In this document: in pieces, positions 1 through 8,855 of the stretch
Layout of the letters: every line of letters begins with the position of its first letter
Position numbering within the stretch: the stretch's first letter is position 1
DNA from: Reinekea sp. G2M2-21
GTDB lineage: Bacteria > Pseudomonadota > Gammaproteobacteria > Pseudomonadales > Natronospirillaceae
Assembly: GCF_015687175.1 (NCBI RefSeq)
Contig: NZ_JADPQG010000001.1
Coordinates: forward strand, 1,488,001-1,552,000
Direction of reading: 5' to 3'
Length of the DNA: 64,000 nucleotides
Notes under the pieces: generated by a model
Database searches by the model: none
What the model was told of the DNA's origin: nothing
What the model saw: only the letters and a program-made list of their open reading frames with translations
Position numbers and translations under genes: made by a program

Positions 1-102
1 AGCGCCACATTGTATCTGGGCATGTTGGTCATACCTGCCGTCATCGGTTTGCTGCTGTTAGATTCCAAACTGACAAACCGAAAAACCAAGCAATTTGCCT
101 GA
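1..102 (+). CDS. C-terminal tail of an unidentified membrane protein (partial)
   Basis: Frame 1 is open from the window edge to a TGA at 100-102, giving 33 residues. They contain one hydrophobic stretch (YLGMLVIPAVIGLLLL) followed by a short basic, polar tail (DSKLTNRKTKQFA). This is what the last transmembrane helix and cytoplasmic tail of an inner-membrane transporter look like. The family cannot be named from this fragment. A rho-independent terminator follows within about 10 bases, which supports a real gene end here. Confidence 0.6.
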   Translation, partial: SATLYLGMLVIPAVIGLLLLDSKLTNRKTKQFA

Positions 103-110
103 TCTGACAA

Positions 111-140
111 TAACCCATGCATCGTCATGGGGTTTTTCTT
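111..140 (+). terminator. Rho-independent terminator after the partial membrane gene
   Basis: The arms AACCCATG and CATGGGGTT form a stem over a 4-base loop and are followed by TTTTTCTT. The hairpin sits about 9 bases after the TGA of the partial gene, so it most likely ends that transcript. Confidence 0.7.
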
Positions 141-164
141 AACCTTAGGGGGTCCACACGTAAC

Positions 165-491
165 CTAAATAGATCTCTCATCGATAGACCAAACCAGATT
201 CGGCCTGTTCAACGATTGCCAAAAAACAGCAAATTCCCGACGCATCGCGTCGGCCCCTACCATTAATGCAAAAATCTGATCACACTCATGAAGTGCCAGC
301 GCAGAAGCTGCGTCGCTGTTCAGGTAATCGTGCAAAGACGGATAGCCGGTGTCTTGATATTGCTGCCAAATCTGCCAATACGTTTGCTGAACTGACAAAG
401 GAAGAACGAACTCTATGGTGCGATGCTGTAAAATCCACTTTCGCTGTACCGTCGGTTGAATCAGCAAGCGGTTTTCCGGTACAACTCTCAC
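165..491 (-). CDS. Hypothetical protein, last gene of the racemase-HAD-thioesterase operon
   Basis: A 108-residue product with no family I recognise. It starts with GTG at 491, and this GTG overlaps the TGA of the upstream thioesterase gene as GTGA, so translational coupling is likely. The protein is rich in Gln, Trp and aromatic residues (for example TYWQIWQQYQDTGY). It has no signal peptide, membrane segment or cysteine cluster and only one Cys, in the middle. It could be a small cytosolic protein. The overlap with the preceding gene is the main support for it being real. Confidence 0.5.
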   Translation of the reverse strand: MRVVPENRLLIQPTVQRKWILQHRTIEFVLPLSVQQTYWQIWQQYQDTGYPSLHDYLNSDAASALALHECDQIFALMVGADAMRREFAVFWQSLNRPNLVWSIDERSI

Positions 492-922
492 GAGGTTAAG
501 ATCCGGTAATCGCCAATCAATGTTGCTGTCACTTGATTGGTCTCATCCCTCGCTTCAACACGAATTTGTGCACGCCAATGTCCACTGGGCCTGCGGTCTG
601 GCCTCTCAATAAAACGGGCGGTGACGGTTAAATCCGACATAGCTGCAGCCGGATACGAAACCTGACAATCTTTTATGGCGACTTTTTCCCCCTGCTGTTG
701 TGATTGCGCCCAATGACTGGCGAGGTACCAACCAGCAATAACCAAACCAGAGTACTGACTCCCGGCGAATACTGTTCCTTTGTCATTGAAATTGCCTTGG
801 GCAGGCACGCGAAACTGGACCTCAGTATCGGTCGCGGTGAGCAACTGGATGCCCAGTGCTTGTAATGGCTCAATAGCGTCTAGATTCAAACCCAGTCTCC
901 TCCCCTTTGCTGCTCGAACCAT
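488..922 (-). CDS. YiiD C-terminal-type (hotdog fold) putative thioesterase
   Basis: A 144-residue protein resembling the thioesterase domain found at the C-terminus of YiiD/FabY-like proteins. The segment around residues 40-70 (NFNDKGTVFAGSQYSGLVIAGWYL) has the Asn, the Thr-x-Phe and the small-residue run typical of the hotdog helix. Family members are thought to hydrolyse acyl-CoA or acyl-ACP thioesters, but the substrate is unknown here. It starts at ATG 922, overlaps the 3' end of the HAD gene by 37 bases and is coupled to the following small gene by GTGA, so all four genes are probably one operon. Confidence 0.75.
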   Translation of the reverse strand: MVRAAKGRRLGLNLDAIEPLQALGIQLLTATDTEVQFRVPAQGNFNDKGTVFAGSQYSGLVIAGWYLASHWAQSQQQGEKVAIKDCQVSYPAAAMSDLTVTARFIERPDRRPSGHWRAQIRVEARDETNQVTATLIGDYRILTS

Positions 923-1560
923 TCAGGGAAAGATTCCAGCGAATCGAGAGCATCGTATATTTGATCCTGCCATTGCGGATCGGTTTCGATGAGGTCGGGA
1001 ACATGAATTACCGCGGTACCGGCCGCTAAAGCCGCGACGACACCATTTGGGCTGTCTTCAATCACCAGTGCCCGGGAGGGCTCTATCGCCAATTTCTGAC
1101 AGGCCAGCAGGTACGGTTCAGGGTTCGGCTTCCCCTTATTGACTTGATCGCCACCAACGATATCGCAGAAGTAAGAGCGAATATCAAAGTGGGAGAGTTT
1201 AAGATTGGCGGTCTCTGTTCGGGTACTGGTCACGATCATTTGTGGCAGCCCTGCTTCGGCTACCGCCTGCAGTGCTTCATCAACCCCGGGCTTGAGCAAA
1301 AGGTCGGATGCCAACCGCGATTTGTACACCTCACCGACTTTGTCAAAGTAGTAAGAAGCGCGTTCAGCAGAGCCCATTGTTCGCTGGTAAAGTTCCAATA
1401 TGGACGCCTGATTCAACCCTATGGATTGCAAATAAACCTCTTCCGGATTGGTCATCACACCATCGGCGACCATTAACTCAACGAAAATATCGCGTACCAG
1501 CCGCTCTGAATCGAGCAATACGCCATCCATGTCCCATAAAACCGCTTCTATAATCGCCAA
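886..1560 (-). CDS. HAD-superfamily sugar-phosphate phosphatase (YniC/HxpB-like)
   Basis: A 224-residue subfamily IA haloacid-dehalogenase-type hydrolase. Motif I is DMDGVLLDSE at residues 10-19, where the first Asp is the nucleophile. Motif II is the VTST region near residue 110, with a Lys in NKGKPNPEPY and the motif III acidic pair in VIEDSPNG. The cap domain lies between motifs I and II. Relatives such as E. coli YniC dephosphorylate hexitol and deoxyglucose phosphates. The start is TTG at 1560, because the next ATG falls inside motif I; an AGG lies about 10 bases upstream. It follows the racemase gene by 17 bases. Confidence 0.85.
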   Translation of the reverse strand: MAIIEAVLWDMDGVLLDSERLVRDIFVELMVADGVMTNPEEVYLQSIGLNQASILELYQRTMGSAERASYYFDKVGEVYKSRLASDLLLKPGVDEALQAVAEAGLPQMIVTSTRTETANLKLSHFDIRSYFCDIVGGDQVNKGKPNPEPYLLACQKLAIEPSRALVIEDSPNGVVAALAAGTAVIHVPDLIETDPQWQDQIYDALDSLESFPEWFEQQRGGDWV

Positions 1561-1577
1561 AATAACAACCTATTAAA

Positions 1578-2273
1578 TTAGTTACGCAACATCCACTCAA
1601 CTGCCGCTTGAGCGTGGACCAAGGTTGTATCAATTAATGGCACCTCTGTCACGGATTCTGTCAACAACATACCAATTTCCGTACACCCGAGGATAACCCC
1701 TTGTGCCCCATCTCGCTGCAATTGCTCAGCGATATCAATGTAGACACGCCGTGATAGCTCATTAACCTGCCCAAGGCAAAGTTCTTGGTAAATAATGTCA
1801 TGTACGTTCTTTCGCGCTGCAGCGTCTGGCACGATAACGTCAATACCGAACTTTTTAGTCAACCGATCGCGATAAAACGCCTGCTCCATAGTAAAGGATG
1901 TTGCCATCAACCCAACCTTTGACATACCACGGTTCACCAAGACCTCACCGGTACAATCGGCTATGTGGATTAGCTCAAGTCCACAGGCTTCAACAATGCC
2001 ATTTGCGACTTTGTGCATAGTATTGGTGGCTATGACCAAGCCCTGCGCGCCTGCTGCGGCTAACGATTGCGCACAGTGCGCTAAATAGCGTTCTGCCGCT
2101 AACCAATTTCCTTCTGATTGCCAACGCGCGATCTGTTCAAAATCCACCGATCGCATCAGAAGATCAGCCGAATGCAGGCCGCCCAGTTGCTGCTTAACAC
2201 CTTCGTTCAATAATTGGTAATAATGTGCGGTACTTTCCCAACTCATACCGCCTAAGATTCCTAAGCACTTCAC
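1578..2273 (-). CDS. Aspartate/glutamate racemase family protein (YgeA-like)
   Basis: A 231-residue amino-acid racemase of the Asp/Glu/hydantoin racemase superfamily. The N-terminus MKCLGILGGMSWEST carries the GGMS turn. The two catalytic positions are in VIATNTMHK (Thr in place of the first Cys) and LGCTEIG (second Cys). A Thr/Cys pair is the arrangement in E. coli YgeA, which racemises several amino acids slowly, so this enzyme is likely YgeA-like and not MurI; the true MurI lies at 47135. The start is GTG at 2273, with AAGGGG about 8 bases upstream. It is the first gene of a minus-strand operon and is divergent from pepQ. Confidence 0.85.
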   Translation of the reverse strand: MKCLGILGGMSWESTAHYYQLLNEGVKQQLGGLHSADLLMRSVDFEQIARWQSEGNWLAAERYLAHCAQSLAAAGAQGLVIATNTMHKVANGIVEACGLELIHIADCTGEVLVNRGMSKVGLMATSFTMEQAFYRDRLTKKFGIDVIVPDAAARKNVHDIIYQELCLGQVNELSRRVYIDIAEQLQRDGAQGVILGCTEIGMLLTESVTEVPLIDTTLVHAQAAVEWMLRN

Positions 2274-2342
2274 GCTTGTTTCCCCTTTTACCTACCCGCT
2301 ACACTGGAGGCACATAATTCAAAACACATCAGGCTCCCTACC

Positions 2343-3656
2343 ATGTCACTTTACCATCAACATCTGCAAACTCTGGTTGCGCGGCACAACGACGCTTGTG
2401 ACCAGTTCCAGTTGAACTCCATTGTTCTGCACAGCGGTTCGCTAACCTACTATGCCGGTGACGATAACAGCCACCCGTTTCGTGCACTGCCCGCAGCTCA
2501 ACAATGGCTACCCTACAACCTACCACCGGAAACCTGGATTGTCTTTTCGAAAGAAACCGGTCTGTCGCTTTATTGGCCGGCAAAACAGGATTTTTGGCAT
2601 GTTATGCCGGTCGAACCTCAGGGAGACTGGACGAAAGACTGGCGGGTCATCGCGGCAAAAGACGCATCTTGGCTTAAACAACTAGAGGGAAACGTTGCTT
2701 TATTTTCTAACCAAGTGAATCCGTCCAGCTTACCTGACCACATTCAACTAAACCCCGAACCGCTGATGAAGTGGCTCGACTACGATCGCGCTTACAAGAC
2801 CGAATGGGAAATCGAAAACACGCGTCTCGCGAATCAAATTGCCGCGCAAGGTCATTTCGCTGCTCAAGAGGCTTTTCTGACTGGACTGTCTGAATACGAC
2901 ATTCACATGGCCTACCTCAGAGCGACCGACCAACAGCAAATCGATGAACCTTATGGCTCTATTGTTGCCCTGAATGAGGCAGCTGCCGTACTACACTATG
3001 AAAACAAACGAATCGAACCTCTACACCCAGCGCTTACACTGTTGATAGACGCGGGCGCGAAGGTTAACGGTTATGCCAGTGACATCACGCGCACATTTAC
3101 CGCACCGGGGACGTTATTTGATCAACTGAGACAAGAAGTAGAGATTTATCAAAAACGTCTTGTCGCCGCCTGTACCATAGGAACACCCTACCCCAACATA
3201 CACGATATGGCGCTACAGTTTGCGGCAGAAACATTGCAAAAAACAGGCATCTGTATGCTGTCTACCGAGGAACAACTCAGTAAAAAAATTCCTCAGGCCT
3301 TTTTCCCTCATGGAATCGGTCATTTATTGGGTCTGCAGGTTCATGATGTCGGCGGATTCCAGGAATCACGGCTGGGTAACAATATCCCACGCCCGGAGCA
3401 TGCACCCTTTCTACGACTTATGCGGCCATTAGATGACGGCATGATCGTCACCATCGAACCCGGGCTGTATTTCATTCCCATGCTGTTGGAAAATCTGGTA
3501 GCAAGCACACCAGATCACGGCTGCGACCTGAAACTAATTAACGAATTGAAACCTTATGGCGGCATTCGTATTGAAGACAATGTGGTTATTCGCAAAGAAG
3601 GACCAATAAACCTTACCCGGTCCAGTTTTGCGGAAATTGGACGAACAATCGAATAA
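2343..3656 (+). CDS. pepQ: Xaa-Pro dipeptidase
   Basis: A 437-residue metallopeptidase of the M24B family that splits X-Pro dipeptides in the cytosol. The pita-bread metal ligands are all visible: two Asp in LIDAGAKVNGYASDITRTF, a His in HGIGHLLGLQVHDVGG, a Glu in TIEPGLYF and the last Glu in GGIRIEDNV. The first 160 residues are the creatinase-like N-terminal domain. The length matches bacterial PepQ (about 440). It is a single gene between a divergent operon and a bidirectional terminator. Confidence 0.95.
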   Translation: MSLYHQHLQTLVARHNDACDQFQLNSIVLHSGSLTYYAGDDNSHPFRALPAAQQWLPYNLPPETWIVFSKETGLSLYWPAKQDFWHVMPVEPQGDWTKDWRVIAAKDASWLKQLEGNVALFSNQVNPSSLPDHIQLNPEPLMKWLDYDRAYKTEWEIENTRLANQIAAQGHFAAQEAFLTGLSEYDIHMAYLRATDQQQIDEPYGSIVALNEAAAVLHYENKRIEPLHPALTLLIDAGAKVNGYASDITRTFTAPGTLFDQLRQEVEIYQKRLVAACTIGTPYPNIHDMALQFAAETLQKTGICMLSTEEQLSKKIPQAFFPHGIGHLLGLQVHDVGGFQESRLGNNIPRPEHAPFLRLMRPLDDGMIVTIEPGLYFIPMLLENLVASTPDHGCDLKLINELKPYGGIRIEDNVVIRKEGPINLTRSSFAEIGRTIE

Positions 3657-3689
3657 GTTTTTATACCCGGATGAAGATAATCAGACATA

Positions 3690-3714
3690 AAAAAACCCGC
3701 ATTTGCGGGTTTTT
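3690..3714. terminator. Bidirectional terminator between pepQ and the PEP-CTERM gene
   Basis: AAAAACCCGC-ATTT-GCGGGTTTTT forms a compact GC stem with A and T tracts on both sides. It can end pepQ on the plus strand and the PEP-CTERM gene on the minus strand. Confidence 0.9.
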
Positions 3715-3732
3715 ATGTGATCCAATTTCGGA

Positions 3733-4515
3733 TTAAGAAACCGTTTTACGACGTGCGGCGCCTAAGCCGATCAGCCCCAATGTTAACAAAGCGATTGTGC
3801 CCGGCTCTGGAACATCACCGATCAGGATATCATCAATTCCAAAACCGTCATTACCTGCATTGTTGTTAAAAATGAGAGATGCGGTTGAAATTGTACTGTC
3901 AGCAATAAGTGAGATGTATGCAACATTTCCGTTCGTCAGCGGTGAATCAATCACAACGTTTTCAGTGGTACCGTCAGTAAACGAAAGAACCAGATTCGCA
4001 CCGGCATCGTTTGCGTCCGCTAAATAGAAACCGATTGAGTTTGCATTTGGAAAAGAACCACTGAAGTCCCAAACAACCTGACGTGCGTCGTTGCTGTCCA
4101 GCCAGTAATCGTTGGCATCTGTAATATATCCTTGGCGACCAAACTCACCTGTGGCATTGCTTTCGATCATTAGCTTGTCGTTTGCAACGTCATCACGATT
4201 CAACGTGCCCTGTGCAGTCAGTGTAAAACCACCGGCTTCAGAGGTCATGATAGTGCTGTCGGCATAGATCCAGTCTGCTTGTTGATTACCGCTAACAGGC
4301 CCACCGAGATTAGCAGCATCGTAATTAGAAAACGTTGTTGGATCGTTGAAATCTTCTAACGTGTACTCGTTCATTACTCCTAAAAGCCATGCTTCAGCGG
4401 CAGCCGCTTCTGCTTCTCCGTAGGCGATGTTGGCTGAAATCAGGCCCGCTTGTGATGTTGTTGCAACCATTAGTGCGCTAGCAACCAGTGAACCCATAAC
4501 CAATTTGTTCTTCAT
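3733..4515 (-). CDS. PEP-CTERM sorting-domain exported protein
   Basis: A 260-residue exported protein. A Sec signal peptide (MKNKLVMGSLVASALMVATTSQAG) opens the gene and a PEP-CTERM tail closes it: VPEPGTIALLTLGLIGLGAARRK, which is the PEP motif, a hydrophobic helix and a basic end. In known systems this tail is cut by an exosortase during export of surface or matrix proteins. The body is acidic, rich in Asp and Asn, with a FGIDDI motif before the tail, like other PEP-CTERM choice-of-anchor proteins. I chose ATG 4515 because AAGGAA lies just upstream and the signal peptide starts there. The open frame continues to 4713, but that extension has no signal-like start. No exosortase gene is in this window. 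Confidence 0.85.
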   Translation of the reverse strand: MKNKLVMGSLVASALMVATTSQAGLISANIAYGEAEAAAAEAWLLGVMNEYTLEDFNDPTTFSNYDAANLGGPVSGNQQADWIYADSTIMTSEAGGFTLTAQGTLNRDDVANDKLMIESNATGEFGRQGYITDANDYWLDSNDARQVVWDFSGSFPNANSIGFYLADANDAGANLVLSFTDGTTENVVIDSPLTNGNVAYISLIADSTISTASLIFNNNAGNDGFGIDDILIGDVPEPGTIALLTLGLIGLGAARRKTVS

Positions 4516-4839
4516 TGAACATTCCTTTTTACGTATTAAAATAAAACTCCTGCCGACTCCAATAGCAAACATCATGCCAGCAATAACCCCCGCTAATTTA
4601 GGGCGGTACAGAAACCACAGCGATAAGGAATGTAAATTAATTCGACACATGAGAGATGCATCACAATTTTTCATGATGCGCTTTAGATGAATTGAACAGA
4701 GTTTGTACAACAAAGGCCCGAACAGCGCTTAACCCTAGAATTTCACTGTAAAATTATCCAACACCCAACACTAAATTTACCGCGAATAACCATCTAAAAC
4801 CAAACTAACAGAGTAAGAACTGTGTCTAAAAAACAGGCC

Positions 4840-5634
4840 TTAATTAACAATCCACTGACTGAAAAAACCCGTTAAACAGACGACCAGCAACGCAATTCCG
4901 ATGACACGATAAAACATCACATTACCTTGAGTCTGGATATAGTCATGGAACTTCAGACCCAACATATGACCCAACCAAGCGCAAGGGAACAGCCAAATCT
5001 GATTCATCAACTGCAAATTAACGCCAGCAATGATGAAGGAGGTCATTTTGATTGAAACAAGAATAAACCAGAGGACAAACAACGTATCCCGCAGTTGATG
5101 GCGAGGAACGTGGCTGACGTAAACAGCCACAATGAGCGGCGCGCCAATAAGCGAGGTTCCGCTAAAATAGCCCCCTAAGGTCAGAAAGAAAATATCCGTC
5201 CACCGGCTTTTGCTTTTAAACGGCTTATTAACAATATAAGAGACCGCAAACACACTGATCATGGCAAATATCAGTGCCGTCACGACTTGGGAAGGCAAGG
5301 TCAATAACCCCAGGACGCCAAGCAACTTGGGCACAATGATGATCACCATGGATTTTTTCAGGTACGACCAATCGATATTGCTGCTCGGAGACGCTTCTGC
5401 ATGCGTTTGGATCATGGCTCTCGAACGTCTGTGACCCTGCCAGGCAATCCAACTTGAAAACACCATCAATTGAATAGAGATAATAGGTAAAAAGATCAGC
5501 GGATCATTTTTCAGCAACAAGAGCAATGGCAGTGCCAGTGCGGCACCCCCAAATCCAAGTCCGCTGCGGACGAAACCGCTCCAGACAAAGACCAACGCCA
5601 TGATAATCAGTTGCCAGATTGCTAAGTCCGCCAA
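4840..5634 (-). CDS. TauE/SafE-family sulfite/anion exporter (UPF0721)
   Basis: A 264-residue polytopic inner-membrane protein. The opening GFVRSGLGFGGAALALPLLLLL is the first repeat of the TauE/SafE fold, and the second repeat begins near GYFSGTSLIGAPLIVAVYV. About eight hydrophobic helices can be seen. Family members export sulfite, sulfoacetate or other small organic anions; the substrate here cannot be told. The start is TTG at 5634, supported by GAGGGTG 7 bases upstream; the next ATG is at 5601. No neighbouring sulfur genes are present. Confidence 0.8.
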   Translation of the reverse strand: MADLAIWQLIIMALVFVWSGFVRSGLGFGGAALALPLLLLLKNDPLIFLPIISIQLMVFSSWIAWQGHRRSRAMIQTHAEASPSSNIDWSYLKKSMVIIIVPKLLGVLGLLTLPSQVVTALIFAMISVFAVSYIVNKPFKSKSRWTDIFFLTLGGYFSGTSLIGAPLIVAVYVSHVPRHQLRDTLFVLWFILVSIKMTSFIIAGVNLQLMNQIWLFPCAWLGHMLGLKFHDYIQTQGNVMFYRVIGIALLVVCLTGFFSQWIVN

Positions 5635-5761
5635 TAAGTCACCCTCAAATCAATATGAAAATCAAAACAAAGCAGGGTTGACCCCTAATCCGTTTAAGAA
5701 GCGAGTTTGACCTGTTGCCAGCCATTGATTCGCCAGTCAAACAACACTCAATGAGCCATGA

Positions 5762-6976
5762 TCAACTTCGAGGTTTGCCTCGATAGCGTTTGCGGCTTGC
5801 CTTGCGCGGGCGTGCGGGCGGTGTGAAATCCTGGGTTAAATCCGGCTCAAAGCCCGGCAACCACTGTTGCAGTAAACGCGTATCAATGATTTTATGAATG
5901 GCATCGAGCAGCCAGCTTTCATCGGCGCTTAACAATGTTACCGCTAATCCATTCTCCCCTGCTCTACCGGTTCGCCCTATACGGTGAATATAGTCTTCGG
6001 CGTTATGTGGCAGCTCGTAATTAATGACGTACTTCAACTGCTGAATATCCAGCCCGCGTGAGGCGACATCGGTAGCAACCAAGGCTCGAATCTTCCCTTC
6101 TTTGAATTCAGCTAATGCTCGTTCACGCGCACCCTGTGATTTGTCACCATGAATCGCAACGGCATCTATACCATCTTTTTTTAGTTCTGCGCTCAGGGAA
6201 TCAGCCGCTTTTTTTGACCGAACAAAAATCAAGACCTGATGCCAATTTCTGGACCCGATCAGGTATGACGTCACCTCTCGTTTACGAGACTTATCAACCT
6301 CGTAAGCAATTTGTTCCACACTGCCGGCAGCTGCGTTACGTTGATTCACTTCAATGAGCTGGGGTTCAATTAACAAACGCCGGCTCAATGCAAATAAACT
6401 GTCGTCAAAGGTCGCCGAAAACATCAGCGTCTGACGTTCTTTTGGTAATGACTTCAGTATTTGATTGATATCATCGAGGAAACCCATATCCAACATCCGA
6501 TCAGCCTCGTCAAAAACCAGGCTGGTGACATCAGATAGAATGACCGTTTTACGCGCTAGATGATCGAGTAATCGACCCGGAGTGGCCACCAAAACATCAA
6601 CTCCGTCTCTCAGCTCTTTGATTTGGATGTTCAGGCTGACCCCGCCGTAAACCACCCCAACGCTTATACCGGAGTATGCACCATATTGGCGGAAGCTTTC
6701 GCCTACCTGTTGAGCTAATTCCCTTGTGGGGCAAAGGACCAAAATAGCAACCGATCTATTTGTTCGGTTTAGCTTTTGCTCTGACAACCGATGAAGCAAA
6801 GGCAACGCAAAAGCCGCAGTTTTGCCGGTTCCGGTTTGCGCGCCGGCCAAAACATCTTGCCCGGTTAAAACAACAGGTATTGTTGCCTCCTGTATGGGGG
6901 TCGGCAGCTGATACCCTTGTTCATCCACGGCTTTCAATAGAACTGGATTCAATCCAAACGACGAAAATGATTTCAT
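5762..6976 (-). CDS. rhlE: DEAD-box ATP-dependent RNA helicase, RhlE-type
   Basis: A 404-residue cytosolic helicase. All core motifs are in order: the Q motif (FSSFGLNPVLLKAV...QLPTPIQ), motif I AQTGTGKT, Ia PTRELAQQ, Ib TPGRLLD, motif II DEAD, III SAT, V ATDVASRGLD, and VI HRIGRTGRAG. It ends in a short basic tail (ARPRKASRKRYRGKPRS), typical of RhlE-like proteins that remodel ribosome precursors or mRNA during decay. It starts 29 bases after the HEPN-like gene on the same strand with an AGGAA upstream, so the two are probably co-transcribed. Confidence 0.9.
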   Translation of the reverse strand: MKSFSSFGLNPVLLKAVDEQGYQLPTPIQEATIPVVLTGQDVLAGAQTGTGKTAAFALPLLHRLSEQKLNRTNRSVAILVLCPTRELAQQVGESFRQYGAYSGISVGVVYGGVSLNIQIKELRDGVDVLVATPGRLLDHLARKTVILSDVTSLVFDEADRMLDMGFLDDINQILKSLPKERQTLMFSATFDDSLFALSRRLLIEPQLIEVNQRNAAAGSVEQIAYEVDKSRKREVTSYLIGSRNWHQVLIFVRSKKAADSLSAELKKDGIDAVAIHGDKSQGARERALAEFKEGKIRALVATDVASRGLDIQQLKYVINYELPHNAEDYIHRIGRTGRAGENGLAVTLLSADESWLLDAIHKIIDTRLLQQWLPGFEPDLTQDFTPPARPRKASRKRYRGKPRS

Positions 6977-7005
6977 GAAGTTAATTTCCTGCCTAAAGGC
7001 ATCGG

Positions 7006-7683
7006 TTATTTGGGTAGCGCGTCTGACTGAACCACTGGGTACGCGATGTCGCCCCAGTCCTGGGTATTCTGTTGCATCATAATTTCAATGATGATTGGCA
7101 TTAAAGTGCCCAACAGACCTGCACCATCAACAACTTGCTCACGATTAATACGGCCCTGGTAGGTTGCGCCTCCGTAGATCAACTGATTACGCAACACAAA
7201 CAACCGATCCAGCACAATGGAACATAAATCGGACACTCGTCCTCGGGACAAAGCATTTAACGCGGCGATCGATGAGCGATCAAACTCAGCCTGCCAGGCG
7301 TCATTGCCTTGCCGTTTAGAAACCCAAAAGGCATGAAAGACATAAGGGTTACGGATCAACGCTTTGACATGTCCGGAATATTGCTCCCACAAACAGCTGT
7401 ATATCTTTTTGTCCTGATCATGTACCACCAGCAAATCGACAAACCGAATAAACTGGTCATGATTCTGCAATGGGTGATCCCCTTGCTGATCAATGGAACA
7501 GCAAGCGCTGAACGCGATCCACAAGGCAATAAACTCAATATCAACACTGTCGGCATCTTCAGCACACTTCAACCAACTGATGGCACGATGCAAACGTGTT
7601 GCTGTCTGGTTATCAATGGATTCCTGTAACTGATGCAGTTTATTTTTTAGTTCCGAGGCAGTGTTTAACGTAAAGGCAGGCAT
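7006..7683 (-). CDS. HEPN-like domain protein with altered catalytic motif
   Basis: A 225-residue alpha-helical protein. The C-terminal part matches the conserved core of a HEPN-like family common in proteobacteria: DRLFVLRNQLIYGGATYQGRINREQ at about residues 159-183. Relatives that I recall carry RNQ(V/L)(V/I)HGGATW, where Arg-Asn and His form the RX4-6H ribonuclease-like motif. Here the His position is Tyr170, so nuclease activity may be lost. No membrane segment is seen. It lies directly upstream of the RNA helicase gene, a setting consistent with an RNA-linked role, but function is unproven. Confidence 0.6.
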   Translation of the reverse strand: MPAFTLNTASELKNKLHQLQESIDNQTATRLHRAISWLKCAEDADSVDIEFIALWIAFSACCSIDQQGDHPLQNHDQFIRFVDLLVVHDQDKKIYSCLWEQYSGHVKALIRNPYVFHAFWVSKRQGNDAWQAEFDRSSIAALNALSRGRVSDLCSIVLDRLFVLRNQLIYGGATYQGRINREQVVDGAGLLGTLMPIIIEIMMQQNTQDWGDIAYPVVQSDALPK

Positions 7684-7881
7684 GTTCCAGTGTCCACATG
7701 TTTAGTCGCGTAAGGATCCGTTTTTTTAAGGAATAACGCAACAAAGGGCTATACGACTCCTCAATGAAATATCTGGATGACGCCTCTTTGGAGACGATTC
7801 TTAATATATCGACTCACTTTAAAGCACGATATACAAATCAAAATAGATAACGGTATAAATAGAGATGGCAGATACGTAATG

Positions 7882-8757
7882 TCAAAACAGATTTGACCAC
7901 CGATAAATCAATCCCGCTCGCCAAATATGCCGGTCATATACCAACTCAGCGCCTGACATGCGCCAGTATCGGTAGTCGACATCAAGTGCCAACGCCTGAT
8001 ACAACCGAACATTTCCGCCTAGTTGAGCATTGATAAACGGGCTGCGTAAGCGATAGGTATACCATTCGTCTCCGGTCAAAGCGTAGAGATCATCATCCCA
8101 AAACCAATCATCATTCACCGGATCCGCTGGCACCCACCGGGTTAGACTGCCAAAATAAGAACTGGCAAAGTCACCCTCTCCGACTGAGAGTTGAGCCGAG
8201 ATCAACCAACGAGGGCTTGCTTGCCAGGTAACAGCCATTCCGGCATCAAAGCGACTGCCATCCAAGACTGGCTGACGGCTATACGTTTGATCTTGAGCGG
8301 ACATGGTCGCGGACCAGGTGATTTTGTCGGTCAGGTGCTGAAATCGCGCAAGACTGATGCGTTTCTGGTTTGCACGGAAATTCTCAAACGCCTGCCAGTG
8401 GTAATTCCCTGCAACTGAAAACCGATACCAACCGGCTAGAAACCCTTGCGATGGTTGTACCATGACTGAGAATGCCCCCCCCATCTCCGCACTGGCCAAC
8501 GCATCATATTCAACGGGACGCCTGTAACTTCCTTGCAGCGAAGCGATTAGTCCAACTCTAGGTTTTAACAACCAGAGGTTTTGCGCCGCAAGGCTCGCAG
8601 AGAGAACAGAATCAGAAAGGTTTTCATTGTTAACCGGAGTATTCAGCAGGTTACTGTCGTAACCACCGTCCAAAGACAGCGTAACGGAACTATTGGCCGT
8701 TACGATTGGCAGCACGTTGACAACCAACGTCGCCATCAGCAGAGGCAAAACACGCAT
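7882..8757 (-). CDS. Outer-membrane beta-barrel protein, module 1 (unknown ligand)
   Basis: A 291-residue exported protein. A signal peptide (MRVLPLLMATLVVNVLPIVTAN) is followed by alternating aromatic/polar strands, and the chain ends in ...LIYRWSNLF. A terminal Phe preceded by alternating hydrophobics is the BAM recognition signature of outer-membrane barrels. I chose ATG 8757 over GTG 8763 because GAGGAG sits 6 bases before the ATG. It is divergently transcribed, about 100 bases away, from a FecR-domain gene and its CHASE2 cyclase. The second copy of this module also pairs a terminal-Phe barrel with FecR and CHASE2, so the barrel is probably a functional partner. Family not recognised. Confidence 0.65.
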   Translation of the reverse strand: MRVLPLLMATLVVNVLPIVTANSSVTLSLDGGYDSNLLNTPVNNENLSDSVLSASLAAQNLWLLKPRVGLIASLQGSYRRPVEYDALASAEMGGAFSVMVQPSQGFLAGWYRFSVAGNYHWQAFENFRANQKRISLARFQHLTDKITWSATMSAQDQTYSRQPVLDGSRFDAGMAVTWQASPRWLISAQLSVGEGDFASSYFGSLTRWVPADPVNDDWFWDDDLYALTGDEWYTYRLRSPFINAQLGGNVRLYQALALDVDYRYWRMSGAELVYDRHIWRAGLIYRWSNLF

Positions 8758-8855
8758 AGCCACTCCTCAATGCCTGCGGAAGATTAAGAGTAGCTCAAAA
8801 CTCAGATTAAACTATGCTGTACGGTGACGCTTTATAAATTCAGGCAGGTTCCATT

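Noticed and set aside
4516-4713. N-terminal extension of the PEP-CTERM frame
   Set aside because: The extension has no ribosome site, and the signal peptide and AAGGAA point to ATG 4515.
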